A DNA stretch of 42,047 nucleotides from Chlamydiota bacterium (GCA_012729785.1 JAAYCL010000045.1:1-42047); one strand, 5' to 3'. Shown: positions 1-8,953, numbered from the stretch's first letter. Translations and numbers: made by a program. Notes: generated from the sequence alone by a model not told the origin.

Positions 1-1
1 G

Positions 2-256
2 ACCTCGGCGGGGGTCTTCTCGTGGGTCTACGAGACGGACAACTACGTCAACTCCTCACCGGCGGTCGGGACGGACGGGACCGTCTACATCGGATCGATA
101 GACAACACCCTCTACGCCCTCCACGGCCAGGCGCCGTCGGTCGCGCCGCCGGTCCAGGTGAACTTCCAGCCGCCGGACGCCTTCCCGCCGCCGGACATCC
201 TTATCATCGACATCGGCCGGGGCTACGACTACCGCGGCCGCGACTGGGGCTGGTAA
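2..256 (+). CDS. PQQ-binding-like beta-propeller protein, C-terminal part
   Basis: The gene enters from the left edge, so its start is missing. The visible 84 residues open with a typical PQQ-propeller blade: FSWVYETDNYVNSSPAVGTD followed by GTVYIGSIDNTLYALHG. The pattern SSPAVG..GTVYIGS.D..LYAL is the hallmark of outer-membrane BamB-like and quinoprotein-like repeats. A Pro-rich stretch follows, then a short acidic and aromatic tail ending in RGRDWGW and a TAA stop. Proteins of this kind are usually secreted or periplasmic; whether this one binds PQQ or only shares the fold cannot be told from the fragment. Confidence 0.75.
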   Translation, partial: TSAGVFSWVYETDNYVNSSPAVGTDGTVYIGSIDNTLYALHGQAPSVAPPVQVNFQPPDAFPPPDILIIDIGRGYDYRGRDWGW

Positions 257-563
257 CCGCGGCGCGGACGCTGTAGGTATCCGATTCCGCCCCTTATGGT
301 TGCATCGTAATTTGCCCCCGAGCCGCCGCCCGCGGACGCTCTATATGGCGTTTCCCCCTCCCCTGCATAGTGCCCTAAAAAGTCACTCGGCAGCAGGCGA
401 GAACCGACTGCAACTTCTGCGCGACGGGTGCGCGGGCCCACCCGCACCGCTCCTGTCTGTTCCGGGTGCTCCTTGTCAACCGCCCAGTCCGGGTGTTATC
501 ATCCGTATCCGATCCGGGAGCGCGGTCCGCGGCTGCGGCCGCGGCGGAGGGGGAAGCGGCGGG
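257..563. other. Intergenic stretch without a recognised gene
   Basis: No frame gives a convincing protein. A GC-rich self-complementary segment lies around 424-450 (arms GGTGCG and CGCACC around GGGCCC) but no T-tract follows it on either strand, so it is not called a terminator. A possible promoter for the downstream broken gene is listed separately. Confidence 0.4.
473..502 (+). promoter_or_regulatory. Candidate sigma70-type promoter
   Basis: TTGTCA at 473-478 and TATCAT at 497-502 are separated by 18 bp, 62 bp upstream of the ATG of the flippase-like gene. The match is fair and there is no experimental support. Confidence 0.3.
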
Positions 564-947
564 ATGAAGAAACGCACGCGGGCCGTACTGGGGATCGCCC
601 TTGCCCTATGCTGTCTCGCCGTGGCGTTCCGCGGCGTCAACTTCGGCGCCCTCTGGGAGGCCCTCGCCCAGGCCGATTACCGGTGGCTCTTCCCGGCGAT
701 GGCGTGCGTGTCGGTCTCGATGCTCTTCAGGGTGTTCCGCTGGGGGTGCCTCCTCTCGCCGACAAAGCGCATCGGTTTCTGAAACCTCTTCTCGGCCATC
801 AGCATCTGCTTCATGGCCAACAACGTCCTGCCCGCCCGAAGCGGCGAGGTCATCCGCGCCGTGCTCATCGGGAAGAAGCACGGCGTGAGCATTGGCACGG
901 TGCTCGCCACGGTGGTGCTCGAACGGGTGTCCGACGCCCTGTGCGTG
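564..947 (+). pseudogene. Flippase-like / lysylphosphatidylglycerol synthase TM-domain gene, broken
   Basis: The ATG at 564 follows a GGGGGAAGCGGCGGG leader. The first 72 codons encode a membrane protein start (two hydrophobic segments, then the FRVFRWGCLL motif) and run into a TGA at 780-782. The same frame continues at once with NLFSAISICFMANNVLPARS and GEVIRAVLIGKKHG..IGTVLATVVLERVSDAL, which is the conserved core of the UPF0104/AglD flippase-like family (R-x-NLF...FMANNVLPAR-GE..R). An Arg codon CGA is expected where TGA stands, so this looks like a nonsense mutation. Similarity then stops near 947, giving about 130 of the usual 300 or more residues. The gene is therefore both interrupted and truncated. 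Intact members are inner-membrane proteins linked to lipid or glycan translocation. Confidence 0.75.
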
Positions 948-1475
948 ATGGGGACAGTAGGAGAGCGGGTCGCGGTCCGCCAGCAGATCCGCGAGCGTGG
1001 GGAGGAAGAGGATCTTGAACGTCCCGGGGCCGCTGCCTGCGGCGATCGGTCCCGGGGGGGATGGCCCCGGCGCGCGCAACGACCGGGGTGCCGTGTATCC
1101 GCGGTATCCCCGCCCGTCTGATCGAGCGGCTCGCTCACACGCGTCGGATGCGGCGATTACGGCCCGCTGTCCGCATGCCGCCCCATCCTTGCTCCGCCGC
1201 GCACTCGCGACCGTCCGATCGACCGGACAATGGGCTCGGCGCCGCGGCGCTCCTGATGCTTCGACGCCCGACACTGCTGTCCCCCGAATGGTGCGTCGAA
1301 ACGATGGAACGTCGAGACGACGAAGCTCAGTCAGCCGGCGCATACCGCGGGCTTAAACCGGCGATAGCGGGAACCTCCACGCCGGCGGTCACCGCCCCTC
1401 CGCTTCGAGACGGGGAGGAGAAGCGGCGTGAGCCGCAGAGAGAACCGGTCGAAGCTGCAGCCGGTTTCGTGCGCC
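948..1475. other. Non-coding stretch after the broken flippase-like gene
   Basis: Similarity to the flippase family ends at an ATGGGGACAGT 11-mer (948-958), which recurs at 13125-13135 beside other repeat debris. Beyond it I recognise no protein on either strand and no clear terminator. The join may be a deletion or insertion scar; the rest to 1475 lies downstream of two convergent genes. Confidence 0.4.
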
Positions 1476-3353
1476 CTACTGCACCTGGAAGAATGCGCTC
1501 ACGTCGAGAAACGCCTGCCACCGCGACTGCACGTCGACGGTGCTGTCGAAAAACGCGGTCACCAGCGCGTAGGTGCCCGGCGGTGCCCCCTCCGGGACCC
1601 TCGCGCGGAGGATTTCGTACTCGAACGGCGCCCCGAGGGCCGGCATGAACCAGACCAGCGGGTTGAGGGTCATGCCGAGCGTCCGGGCATCGCGCATCGA
1701 GCCGTCGGGAAGCACGACGACCACATACGGCCGGAACGGCCTCTTCACCGATTCACGAAGCACAAACGTCCCCCGGAGGATCTCCCCGCGCGTCACCAGC
1801 GACGAACTGAGAACATTCTCGGCGGAAGGGAGCGTCGGCACGGGCGTCGGGGGGACCGTCGGCGTCGGGGTCTCCGTCGGCGTCGGGGTCACCGTCGGCA
1901 CCAGGGTGGGAATCGGCGTCGGCGTGGGAACGGTACGCGGCTGGACCGCGGCGTAGCAGTCGATCTCGCCCCATCCGTACACGGCGTTCGGCGGCGCCGG
2001 GGCCGAACATTGACCGTCCTCGGTGGGGACCGCGGACTGCTCGATGATACGTTGTGTCTGCGCGACATCGCCGATGAGACTCGGGTCCGCCGACCATAGA
2101 AGCGCCACGAGGCCCGAGGTGTGCGGCGCCGCCATCGAGGTCCCATTCCAGCCGCTCTCGTACGTATTGGTGGGAACCGAGGAGCGGATGTTGACGCCGG
2201 GGGCCACCACGTTGGGCTTCGGCGTGACGGGGGTCATCTTGGAAGGCCCGCGGCTGGAGAAGGAGGCGATGGAGCCGCCCTGCGAGACCGCGCCGGTGCT
2301 CGTGACGATGTCATAGTCGCCCGGGGACCCGTGCGTGGAACATTTGGATCCGCTGTTGCCCGCGGAGAACGACATGTAGATGCCCGCGTCGACAAGCGTT
2401 TGGATCGTCGAGTAGCACCAGTCGTCCCCGCCGGATCCGCCCCAGGAGTTGTTCATCACGTGCGGCGCCTTTTGCGGGTCCGGGTTCGCCCCGGAGAGAT
2501 CGGTGGGCGCAAGGGCGAACTGGAAACAGGCGAGAAGGTGCGCATCCGAACATGAATTGGACGCACACCCCTTGCAGGCGATCCATTTCGCGCCCGGAGC
2601 CACCCCGATCCTGTTCCCCCCCCCGTCGTCGCCCACCATTGTGCCCATCGTGTGCGTCCCGTGATCGTTGTTATCGCCCGGCGCCGCGGGAAAGCGCCCG
2701 CCTGGATCAAACCAGTTGTAGTTGTGGTCCGCCGCGGCGCCGTTCCACCCTCGGTAATGGTTCTTCAGGGCGGGATGGTCCCACTGGACCCCCGTGTCGT
2801 TGCCCATCACCACGATGCCGCTCCCCGTCACCCCCAGCTCGTCCCAGACCCGGTCGGCCTGTATCTGCGTCAGATTCCACTCGACCGCCAGGGACCCGTC
2901 CCCCGCGTCTCCGGTTCCGCGCCGGACGAGATCGATGTAGTTGGCCGTCCTGTTCGGCCTGATCTCCGCTGCGTCCGGATGCTCCGCGACGTCCAGCAGC
3001 ACCTCGAGGTCGCCGGTTACGAGCACCATGTTCTTGATCCAGTACGGGCGGTACTCGACGCTGCGGCTGTCCAGCCAGGCGCGGATTTTCCTCTGGGAGC
3101 TCTCCGCCTTGGCGCGCAGCGTCTCGAAGACGTAGCGGCCCTTCTCCTCTTTCCGCGCGAGCCGCCGCGCCGCGGAGAGGTCCGCCTGCTCCTTGAGGAT
3201 CACGAAGAACTCCGCTTCGCCGTCCGCGAAGATCGCGTCGGCGATCTCCTCCGGTATGACGGGTGCGCCGGAGGCGGCGTGTGCGGCGAGGAGCGCCGTG
3301 ATGAAGGGAAGGAGACGCGCTGCGACGCGCATGCGGCCTGGAAGAATAGCCAT
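1476..3353 (-). CDS. Secreted subtilisin-like (S8) serine protease
   Basis: A 625-residue secreted endopeptidase. A signal peptide (RLLPFITALLAAHAASGA) is followed by an inhibitor-I9-like propeptide (about 35-130), then the S8 catalytic domain. The triad is Asp186 (GNDTG), His231 (NNDHGTH) and Ser406 (NGTSMAAPH), with oxyanion Asn333 (SAGNSG). A Pro/Thr linker of about 37 residues (474-510) leads to a C-terminal beta-rich domain of about 115 residues that I do not recognise, probably for adhesion or surface placement. The catalytic domain has several Cys residues that could form disulfides. The ATG at 3353 is preceded by GAGGAG at good spacing; Met8 is a possible alternative. The gene converges on the broken flippase-like gene and lies downstream of a two-component pair on the same strand. 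Confidence 0.93.
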   Translation of the reverse strand: MAILPGRMRVAARLLPFITALLAAHAASGAPVIPEEIADAIFADGEAEFFVILKEQADLSAARRLARKEEKGRYVFETLRAKAESSQRKIRAWLDSRSVEYRPYWIKNMVLVTGDLEVLLDVAEHPDAAEIRPNRTANYIDLVRRGTGDAGDGSLAVEWNLTQIQADRVWDELGVTGSGIVVMGNDTGVQWDHPALKNHYRGWNGAAADHNYNWFDPGGRFPAAPGDNNDHGTHTMGTMVGDDGGGNRIGVAPGAKWIACKGCASNSCSDAHLLACFQFALAPTDLSGANPDPQKAPHVMNNSWGGSGGDDWCYSTIQTLVDAGIYMSFSAGNSGSKCSTHGSPGDYDIVTSTGAVSQGGSIASFSSRGPSKMTPVTPKPNVVAPGVNIRSSVPTNTYESGWNGTSMAAPHTSGLVALLWSADPSLIGDVAQTQRIIEQSAVPTEDGQCSAPAPPNAVYGWGEIDCYAAVQPRTVPTPTPIPTLVPTVTPTPTETPTPTVPPTPVPTLPSAENVLSSSLVTRGEILRGTFVLRESVKRPFRPYVVVVLPDGSMRDARTLGMTLNPLVWFMPALGAPFEYEILRARVPEGAPPGTYALVTAFFDSTVDVQSRWQAFLDVSAFFQVQ

Positions 3354-3823
3354 CGGACACTCCTCGGGTTACTACTCCGGTACGTAGAGCACTCGGTACG
3401 ACCGCGGTCAATCGCGCTCTGATGCGCTCTTTCGCCGCATTTCAGTCACTCCGGGCGATTCTGCTCCAAACCGGGGCGGGGAACCGGCCATCCCGCCATA
3501 CAAGTTTGGATCATTTGCGCGGCAGATTACAATCCCCCGAGGGGGGAGATTTTCAGGGGGTCTACTCCGCGCTTCATGGAACGGATGCAGGTGGCGGGGG
3601 AACGGATCTCGACGGCCGGCGATGCGGCAACCGATGCTCCCGCAGCGGATTGCAGATCGACAGCGAGGAGCGCGCGCTGCGGCGAGGCGCATGCGGCTCA
3701 CCTGAAACGGGGGAGACCGCAGCCCCGGGATTCCGGCCGCACGGGAACGCCGGCTGTTCCGTGAAGCGGAATACGATGCGCGGCGTGGCCATGCAAAGCC
3801 TGCTGCGGAGCCGAGACCGGCCC
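3354..3823. other. Intergenic stretch, no gene recognised
   Basis: About 470 bp between the response regulator and the protease. Open frames here have no recognisable motif or start signal. A short hairpin around 3530-3552 (AATCCCCC / GGGGGGAGATT, followed by TTTC on the plus strand) could be a weak terminator or a leader structure. The protease promoter should lie near 3354-3450, but no clear -35/-10 pair was seen. Confidence 0.35.
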
Positions 3824-4513
3824 CTATGCCGGCTTCAGGGTGAATTCTTTCACCGCCAGCGCCGCCAGATCCGCGGTGCTGCGAAGTTTCAGCTTGGTCA
3901 GAATATTTCTCCGATGTGTCTTTACGGTCTCGGGGCTGATGTGCATCCGCTTCGCGATCTCGCTCCTCCCCGTTCCTTCCGAGATTAAGGTCAGGATGAG
4001 TTTCTCCTTCTTTGTCAGGTTCTCCCACCCCTCGATCACCTTCGCCGGCCGCGCCGCCAAGATCACCTCGGCCACCACGTCCGAGAGCGCGGGGCTCAGG
4101 TACCGTTTCCCCGCCGACACTGCGTCCATCGCGCACAGGATCTCATCCGCGGCCCCGTCCTTGAGCAGGTACCCCGACACGCCCTGCCGGACCGCCTCCG
4201 CCACGTACTCACGGTCCGCGTACATCGAAAGGATGATCACCTTCAAGGCGGGGTGCAACTCCCGGATGTGCCGGCAGGCGTTCAGCCCGTTCATTCTCGG
4301 GAGCCCGATGTCCATTATCAGGATGTCGGGGCGCAGCTTCTTCGCCAGTTCGATCGCCTCGACGCCGTCGATCGCCTCGCCCACCACCGAGTATCCCGCG
4401 CGCTCCTCGATCAGGTCGCGCACCCCCTTCCTGACCAGGGCATGGTCTTCCGCGAGGAGCACCCTCCTCACCGCAGAGGTGCGCCGCCGCTCCCTCATCC
4501 GTTTCGTCCTCAT
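3824..4513 (-). CDS. NarL/LuxR-family response regulator
   Basis: A 229-residue DNA-binding response regulator. The receiver domain starts at about residue 16 (VLLAEDHALVRKG, acidic pair), with phospho-acceptor Asp68 in ILIMDIGLP and the conserved Lys in SGYLLKDGA. A linker of about 20 residues leads to a LuxR-type helix-turn-helix (about 165-225; LTKKEKLILTLISEGTGRSE, then IAKRMHISPETVKTHRRNIL). The start codon overlaps the stop of the upstream kinase gene (ATGA), so the two are translationally coupled and form a cognate pair. The first 15 residues are very basic, and a later start near the receiver is possible. Its targets are unknown; the secreted protease just downstream on the same strand is one candidate. 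Confidence 0.95.
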   Translation of the reverse strand: MRTKRMRERRRTSAVRRVLLAEDHALVRKGVRDLIEERAGYSVVGEAIDGVEAIELAKKLRPDILIMDIGLPRMNGLNACRHIRELHPALKVIILSMYADREYVAEAVRQGVSGYLLKDGAADEILCAMDAVSAGKRYLSPALSDVVAEVILAARPAKVIEGWENLTKKEKLILTLISEGTGRSEIAKRMHISPETVKTHRRNILTKLKLRSTADLAALAVKEFTLKPA

Positions 4514-6468
4514 CCGCTTCCCCCCTTCCGTCGCGCGCGCGGCGCGCAGAGCGGCAGAGGCACGCGCGCCTCGATCCGCGTCCCCGCGGCGGGGACGGAC
4601 CTGACCGCGAACGAGCCCCCCACCCCCTCGATCCTCTCGCGCATCCCGGTCAAACCGAGACCCGTCACCCTGTTCGCCCGAAGCGGCCCGAACCCCTTTC
4701 CGTCATCGACGATCCGGAGCGTCAGGGTGCGCCGGATCTTGCGGAGGGAGATATCGATGCGGGTGCACTCCGAATATCTCAACGCGTTGGTCAGCGCCTC
4801 CTGCGCAACGCGGTACAGCGCGATCTCTATCCTCGCGTCCATCTTGCCGCGGACGTTTCGGGAACGCAGGCGGACGGGTATGCCGCTCTGCAGGGAGAGC
4901 GACTCGACGAGCTGCGACAGGGAGGGGACGAGGCCGAGGATGTCGAGGGTGGGCGGGCGCAGCCGCCGGGAGATGGCCCTCACGTCGCCCAGCGTGGCAT
5001 CGATGAGGGCATAGGCCTCGGTGAATTCGGCCGGCGCGGCGCAGTCCCCCTCCGCGCACCTCTTCCCGATCCGCCGGAGATGGAACCTCAGGGCCGCAAG
5101 TCGCTGCCCCACCTGGTCGTGCAGTTCGAGCGCCATCCGCTTGCGCTCCTCCTCCTGGAGATCGATCAGCATCTTCGAGAAGCTCCGCAGGTTGTGCAAC
5201 TCCTCGGCCCCGACCTCCGTGCCCGCCTCGATCGCCACCACGACGCTCCCCGATATCCTCCCCTCGGAGTCCCTGACCGGGAAGACGCCGACGAGATGGC
5301 GGCGCCCGTCCCTGACAGCGGATTCCCCCCACGCCGGCTTGCCTGTCCGGATCGCCACAAGGGCGGGGCACCGGGGACACGGACGGCCGCGGCCGTGCCA
5401 GACCTCGTAACAGCGCCGCCCAAGTAGGTCCCGGGGCATCATCCCCGCCCGCCTGGCCGCGGCCAAGTTCGCCCAAACGATCCGTGATCGTCTGTCGTTG
5501 TACGAGATCGACTCCGAGATGCTGTCGAGGATCAGCGCCTTCTCCTCGCGCAAACGCGCGAGCTCGTCCGCCGCATTCTTTGCGTCGGTGATATCTCGGC
5601 AGCTGGCGACGAATCCGATCTCCCCGCCCTTTTCATCGCGCAGAACGGTTGTCTGCACAAAACAGGGGAACGCGGTGCCGTCCCGCCGTGCGTGCCAGAG
5701 TTCTCCGGAATAACGCCCCGTGGACCTCGCCTGCGCGAACGCGGCCCGCACCGCGGCAATCTGTTTCCGGCTGTGTAACACGGCGGACGGTTTGCCGGCC
5801 AGCGACCCGGGCGCGCGGCCGTGCATCACCGCGACGGCGGGGTTGGCGTATACGATCTTTCCGTGGAGATCGATCACGCCGACGCCCTCCTCGACCTGCT
5901 CCGCGGCTTGCGAGAGCAACTGCAGTCTCCTCTCGTTCGCCCAGCGCCGTGTCCAATCGATGAAGGTGGCCTGCACCGCGGGCCTGCCCTCGTAGCGCAC
6001 ACTCCTCGATGAGATCTCCGCGTGGCAGATACCGCCGTCTTTCCGCACGATCCTCCAACCGTTTAAGAGCGACGCTTCCCTCCCCGCGATGCGTTTCCCC
6101 AGGTAATCGAGCACGGCCGCGCGGTCCTCGGGATGGAAGCACCGCGCCGCTTCTTTGGGTCCCAGGGAGGTCAGTTCCCGCGCACGATAGCCGCTCATCC
6201 GCAGGAACGCCCTGTTGGCGAACAAGAAGCGCAGCGGGCGGAGCCGCACTATCGCGATCCCGACCTGCATCTGCTCCACGAGCGACCGGTACCGATGCGC
6301 CAGTTCACGATCCGCCGCGCGGCGTGCATGCCTTCTCATTTCCGTCGCGCGCCCCCTCGACGAGGCCCGGCCCCTGCCGCCGGCCGGGCAGACAAAAAAG
6401 GCGCGCCCGGTTTCGGACGCGCCGCGCGATTCAGATCCATGTCCCCGTCGATGCGCTGTGCCGTTCAT
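4510..6468 (-). CDS. Multi-PAS sensor histidine kinase (NarX/UhpB type)
   Basis: A 652-residue kinase without membrane segments, so probably cytosolic. Three PAS domains lie at about 61-175, 183-295 and 310-415. The third contains CPRCP (Cys364, Cys367), a motif seen in some PAS domains that may bind a metal or cofactor. A HisKA_3 dimerisation domain follows with His450 in LELHDQVGQRL, then HATPase_c with N-box Asn561, DDGKGFG (588-594) and GLGLTGMRERI. It should phosphorylate the overlapping NarL-type regulator. The first 43 residues are low-complexity, and a terminator-like hairpin lies inside the codons of this stretch (6394-6423). The start may therefore be Met44 (6339), although the ATG at 6468 has the better GAGG spacing. 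Confidence 0.93.
   Translation of the reverse strand: MNGTAHRRGHGSESRGASETGRAFFVCPAGGRGRASSRGRATEMRRHARRAADRELAHRYRSLVEQMQVGIAIVRLRPLRFLFANRAFLRMSGYRARELTSLGPKEAARCFHPEDRAAVLDYLGKRIAGREASLLNGWRIVRKDGGICHAEISSRSVRYEGRPAVQATFIDWTRRWANERRLQLLSQAAEQVEEGVGVIDLHGKIVYANPAVAVMHGRAPGSLAGKPSAVLHSRKQIAAVRAAFAQARSTGRYSGELWHARRDGTAFPCFVQTTVLRDEKGGEIGFVASCRDITDAKNAADELARLREEKALILDSISESISYNDRRSRIVWANLAAARRAGMMPRDLLGRRCYEVWHGRGRPCPRCPALVAIRTGKPAWGESAVRDGRRHLVGVFPVRDSEGRISGSVVVAIEAGTEVGAEELHNLRSFSKMLIDLQEEERKRMALELHDQVGQRLAALRFHLRRIGKRCAEGDCAAPAEFTEAYALIDATLGDVRAISRRLRPPTLDILGLVPSLSQLVESLSLQSGIPVRLRSRNVRGKMDARIEIALYRVAQEALTNALRYSECTRIDISLRKIRRTLTLRIVDDGKGFGPLRANRVTGLGLTGMRERIEGVGGSFAVRSVPAAGTRIEARVPLPLCAPRARRKGGSG
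6394..6423 (-). terminator. Rho-independent terminator, minus strand
   Basis: On the minus strand, GGCGCG (6423-6418) pairs with CGCGCC (6405-6400), with an inner CCG/CGG extension, and is followed directly by six Ts (6399-6394). It lies about 230 bp downstream of the ComEA-like stop and inside the first codons of the longest kinase frame. It could end comEA-like transcription, or attenuate read-through into the kinase gene. Confidence 0.65.
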
Positions 6469-6648
6469 GGCGCCCTCGCGTAGCCGATTTTCTCACAGCC
6501 CGCTCCTGCGCGCAATCTGAACTTGTCGGATCCCCGCCGCGGACGCCTCTCTGCGCCTCGACCCCGCCGAACGTCCGCGAATACGAGAAGGCAGCTCGCG
6601 GCGTCACCGCCGCGAGCTGCCCGGATTAGCCGATGCCAGCGAAAACCG

Positions 6649-6942
6649 TCAGAGCCTCTTCTCCGCCAGACTCCCGAACGTCACCTCGTCCTTGAGCACC
6701 TCGATGCGCCTCTCGCCGATGCCGGGGACATTCTTGAGCTCGGCAAGATTGTCGAACGGACCGAACTCCTTGCGGTGCTCTATGATCCTCACCGCAAGAT
6801 CTCTGCCGATACCCGGCAGCCGTTCCAGCTTGCGCTTTGATGCGGTGTTGATGTTCACTTTCCCAGCAGCGTACACCTGCGTTTGACCGGCCATCGCCAG
6901 GAACGCGCATCCAACCAGCACCATCATCATCATCTTTCTCAT
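6649..6942 (-). CDS. ComEA-like helix-hairpin-helix protein, exported
   Basis: A 97-residue protein. A hydrophobic N-terminus (MRKMMMMVLVGCAFLAMAG to about residue 25) acts as a signal peptide or anchor. It is followed by a ComEA-type double helix-hairpin-helix: VNINTASKRKLERLPGIGRD, then a second PGIG turn in LKNVPGIGERRIEVLKDEV. Such domains bind double-stranded DNA non-specifically; in competent bacteria ComEA captures DNA at the cell surface during uptake. The ATG at 6942 follows AAAGGAGAG at ideal spacing, which rules out the longer frame that begins at 7032. The gene diverges from a sigma54 activator across an AT-rich region. A second HhH protein fused to an MBL hydrolase lies at 13569. 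Transformation is not proven by these two genes alone. Confidence 0.88.
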   Translation of the reverse strand: MRKMMMMVLVGCAFLAMAGQTQVYAAGKVNINTASKRKLERLPGIGRDLAVRIIEHRKEFGPFDNLAELKNVPGIGERRIEVLKDEVTFGSLAEKRL

Positions 6943-7049
6943 TTCGCTCTCCTTTCTAATATGGAGCGTCAAAGCAAATACATCGCCTGATGCACCCAAT
7001 GATAAGCACATTTGATGCCAAGATTCGTGCATTAAACAAGTATTGATCT

Positions 7050-7072
7050 AATATGCTGCATTGCAGCATATT
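7050..7072. promoter_or_regulatory. Perfect 11-bp palindrome in an AT-rich island, candidate operator
   Basis: Arms AATATGCTGCA (7050-7060) and TGCAGCATATT (7062-7072) flank a single T. It sits in an unusually AT-rich stretch (about 6950-7230) between the divergent comEA-like and sigma54-activator genes. The two-fold symmetry fits a dimeric repressor or activator site; no T-tract makes it an obvious terminator. Confidence 0.5.
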
Positions 7073-7200
7073 ACTGATATTGCGGAAAATGATAATTCCA
7101 GGTTTTAATAATTAGTTTTGCTAATAATATCACTATTGCATATAACTATATATTCTTTTATGTATGGTAAGAGCAAGCGGTCTAGTTGCTAAGTGAAGCA

Positions 7201-7228
7201 TTGACTCTACTTGCGATTAAGATATAAT
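7201..7228 (+). promoter_or_regulatory. Sigma70-type promoter for the sigma54-activator gene
   Basis: TTGACT (7201-7206) and a perfect TATAAT (7223-7228) are 16 bp apart, predicting a transcription start near 7235 and a leader of about 75 nt. It is the best housekeeping promoter in the window. Confidence 0.7.
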
Positions 7229-7308
7229 GCGTCATTGTCTGTTGGGTTGGAGATCTCGTGAGGAGAACATACATCCCTCACTTGAATACGGTTTGAAAGG
7301 CGCACGGA

Positions 7309-8814
7309 ATGACTCCCGAGATGAAGCAGCAGTACGTGGTGAACAAGTTGTTCTCTCTTCTCCAGGCGGCGCAGGAGGTCTCCTCCACAAGGGACAAGAC
7401 CAAGCTTTTGGAGGCGATCGTCTGCTCCGCCACCAAGGTGGTGGAGTGCCGGAACTCCTGCCTGATGCTGCTTCGCCCCGAGACCGATGAGCTCGTCGCG
7501 TTCGTCGTGGTCGGGAGCGACAGGAACAAGATGCAGGAGGTGCGGTTCAAGGTCGGCGAGGGCATCGCGGGATGGGTCGCGAAGCACGGAGAGCCGGTCC
7601 TCTCCAACGATGTGCAGCACGATCCCCGCTACTCCCACAAGCTCGACGCGATTACCGACATCCCGCTCAAGTCGATCCTCTGCCTCCCGCTCAAGGCACG
7701 GGACAAGGTTCTCGGCGTACTCAACATCATCAACAAGCCGGATGACGGCCGTTTCACGGAGGAGGATCTCCATCTCGCGCAGGCGTTCGCCGAGCAGGTT
7801 TCCATCGCGATAGAGAACGCGAACCTCTACGACGCGATGTCGAAGGAGAACAAGATTCTCCGCGAACAGCTCGATATGGCCCCCCGCCTCCTCAAGAGCT
7901 TTTCCCCCTCGATGAAGGCCGTCATCGAGATGGCCCGGCGTGCGGCCGAAAGCGACGCCACCGTGCTCCTCCTCGGCGAGAGCGGCGCCGGCAAGGAGGT
8001 CGTCGCCCGTGCCATCCACACCTGGAGCGACCGCAGCAGCCGCGCCTTCGTGGCGTTGAACTGCGCCGCCCTCCCCGAGCAGCTCCTCGAGAGCGAGCTG
8101 TTCGGGCATGAGCAGGGCGCCTTCACCGGCGCGATCCGGATGAAGAAGGGCAAGGTCGAGCTGGCGAACGGCGGGACCCTCTTCCTCGACGAGATCGGCG
8201 AGATGAAGCTCGACCTCCAGACCAAGTTTCTGCGCATCCTCCAGGAGCATCAGTTCGAGCGGGTCGGCGGGACACAGACCATAAGCGCCGACCTTCGCGT
8301 CATCGCCGCGACGAACAAGGACCTCCGGGAGGAGGTGCAACGGGGCGCCTTCAGGGAGGACCTCTTCTTCCGGCTGAACGTCATCACCCTGCCGATCCCG
8401 CCCCTGAGGGAACGAAGGGAGGACATCGTCTACATCGCCAACCGGTTCATCGAGCGCTACTGCGCGGAGGAGGGACGCTCGATCCCCGTCATCACCGCCG
8501 CGGCGAAGCAGGCGCTCCTCGGGTACGCGTGGCCCGGCAACGTGCGGGAACTGGAGAACGTGCTCGAACGCGCCATCGTGCTCGGCGCGAAGGAGACGAT
8601 CGACGCGGACAACCTGCTCCTCGACATCTCCCTCGTCCCGTCGCGGCAGGTAGCCATCGACCGCCCCTACCGCGAACTCGTGAAGGAGTTCAAGAAAGGC
8701 GTCATCGCGGAGGCGCTCCGCGAGTGCGGCGGAAACCAGTCGCGCGCGGCGGCGAAGCTCGGCGTCACGCAGCCGTACCTCTCCAAGCTAATGAAGGACC
8801 TCGGTCTCAGGTAG
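7309..8814 (+). CDS. GAF-domain sigma54-dependent transcriptional activator
   Basis: A 501-residue NtrC/NifA-type enhancer-binding protein. An N-terminal GAF sensor (about 15-170) replaces the receiver of phosphorylated relatives and may bind a small ligand. The AAA+ domain has Walker A GESGAGKE (223-230), the sigma54-contacting GAFTGA loop (270-275), Walker B LFLDEIGE (291-298) and the arginine finger region around DLFFRL (355). A Fis-type helix-turn-helix closes the protein ([20 protein letters not shown] and following). The ATG at 7309 follows GAAAGG. A sigma70-type promoter drives it, and a palindrome lies further upstream. I found no convincing -24/-12 sigma54 promoter in the window, so its targets may lie elsewhere. 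Confidence 0.95.
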   Translation: MTPEMKQQYVVNKLFSLLQAAQEVSSTRDKTKLLEAIVCSATKVVECRNSCLMLLRPETDELVAFVVVGSDRNKMQEVRFKVGEGIAGWVAKHGEPVLSNDVQHDPRYSHKLDAITDIPLKSILCLPLKARDKVLGVLNIINKPDDGRFTEEDLHLAQAFAEQVSIAIENANLYDAMSKENKILREQLDMAPRLLKSFSPSMKAVIEMARRAAESDATVLLLGESGAGKEVVARAIHTWSDRSSRAFVALNCAALPEQLLESELFGHEQGAFTGAIRMKKGKVELANGGTLFLDEIGEMKLDLQTKFLRILQEHQFERVGGTQTISADLRVIAATNKDLREEVQRGAFREDLFFRLNVITLPIPPLRERREDIVYIANRFIERYCAEEGRSIPVITAAAKQALLGYAWPGNVRELENVLERAIVLGAKETIDADNLLLDISLVPSRQVAIDRPYRELVKEFKKGVIAEALRECGGNQSRAAAKLGVTQPYLSKLMKDLGLR

Positions 8815-8875
8815 ACGCCCGCGTCCCCGCGCCGTCGGGGAGGTTCCTCCGCGCGGGGGCGCCGCCGCGACGCCC

Positions 8876-8903
8876 TTGAACCGCCTCCTCAAGATGCTAT
8901 GAT
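8876..8903 (+). promoter_or_regulatory. Candidate extended -10 promoter
   Basis: TTGAAC (8876-8881) and TATGAT (8898-8903) are 16 bp apart, with TGC directly before the -10 (extended -10 element). It lies 50 bp upstream of the phosphatase-superfamily gene. Confidence 0.5.
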
Positions 8904-8953
8904 TTCCCTATCCCCGCGCCCCACGACGGCGCGGGGGGATGAAAGGGTATCGT

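Noticed and set aside
780-782. Recoding of TGA (selenocysteine or reassigned stop)
   Set aside because: The expected residue at this position is Arg, no SECIS-like element is evident, other genes here use TGA as a normal overlapping stop, and another broken gene uses TAA.
6339-6468. Separate short gene between the ComEA-like gene and the kinase
   Set aside because: No motif or signal peptide; the stretch is either the kinase N-terminus or untranslated leader containing the terminator.
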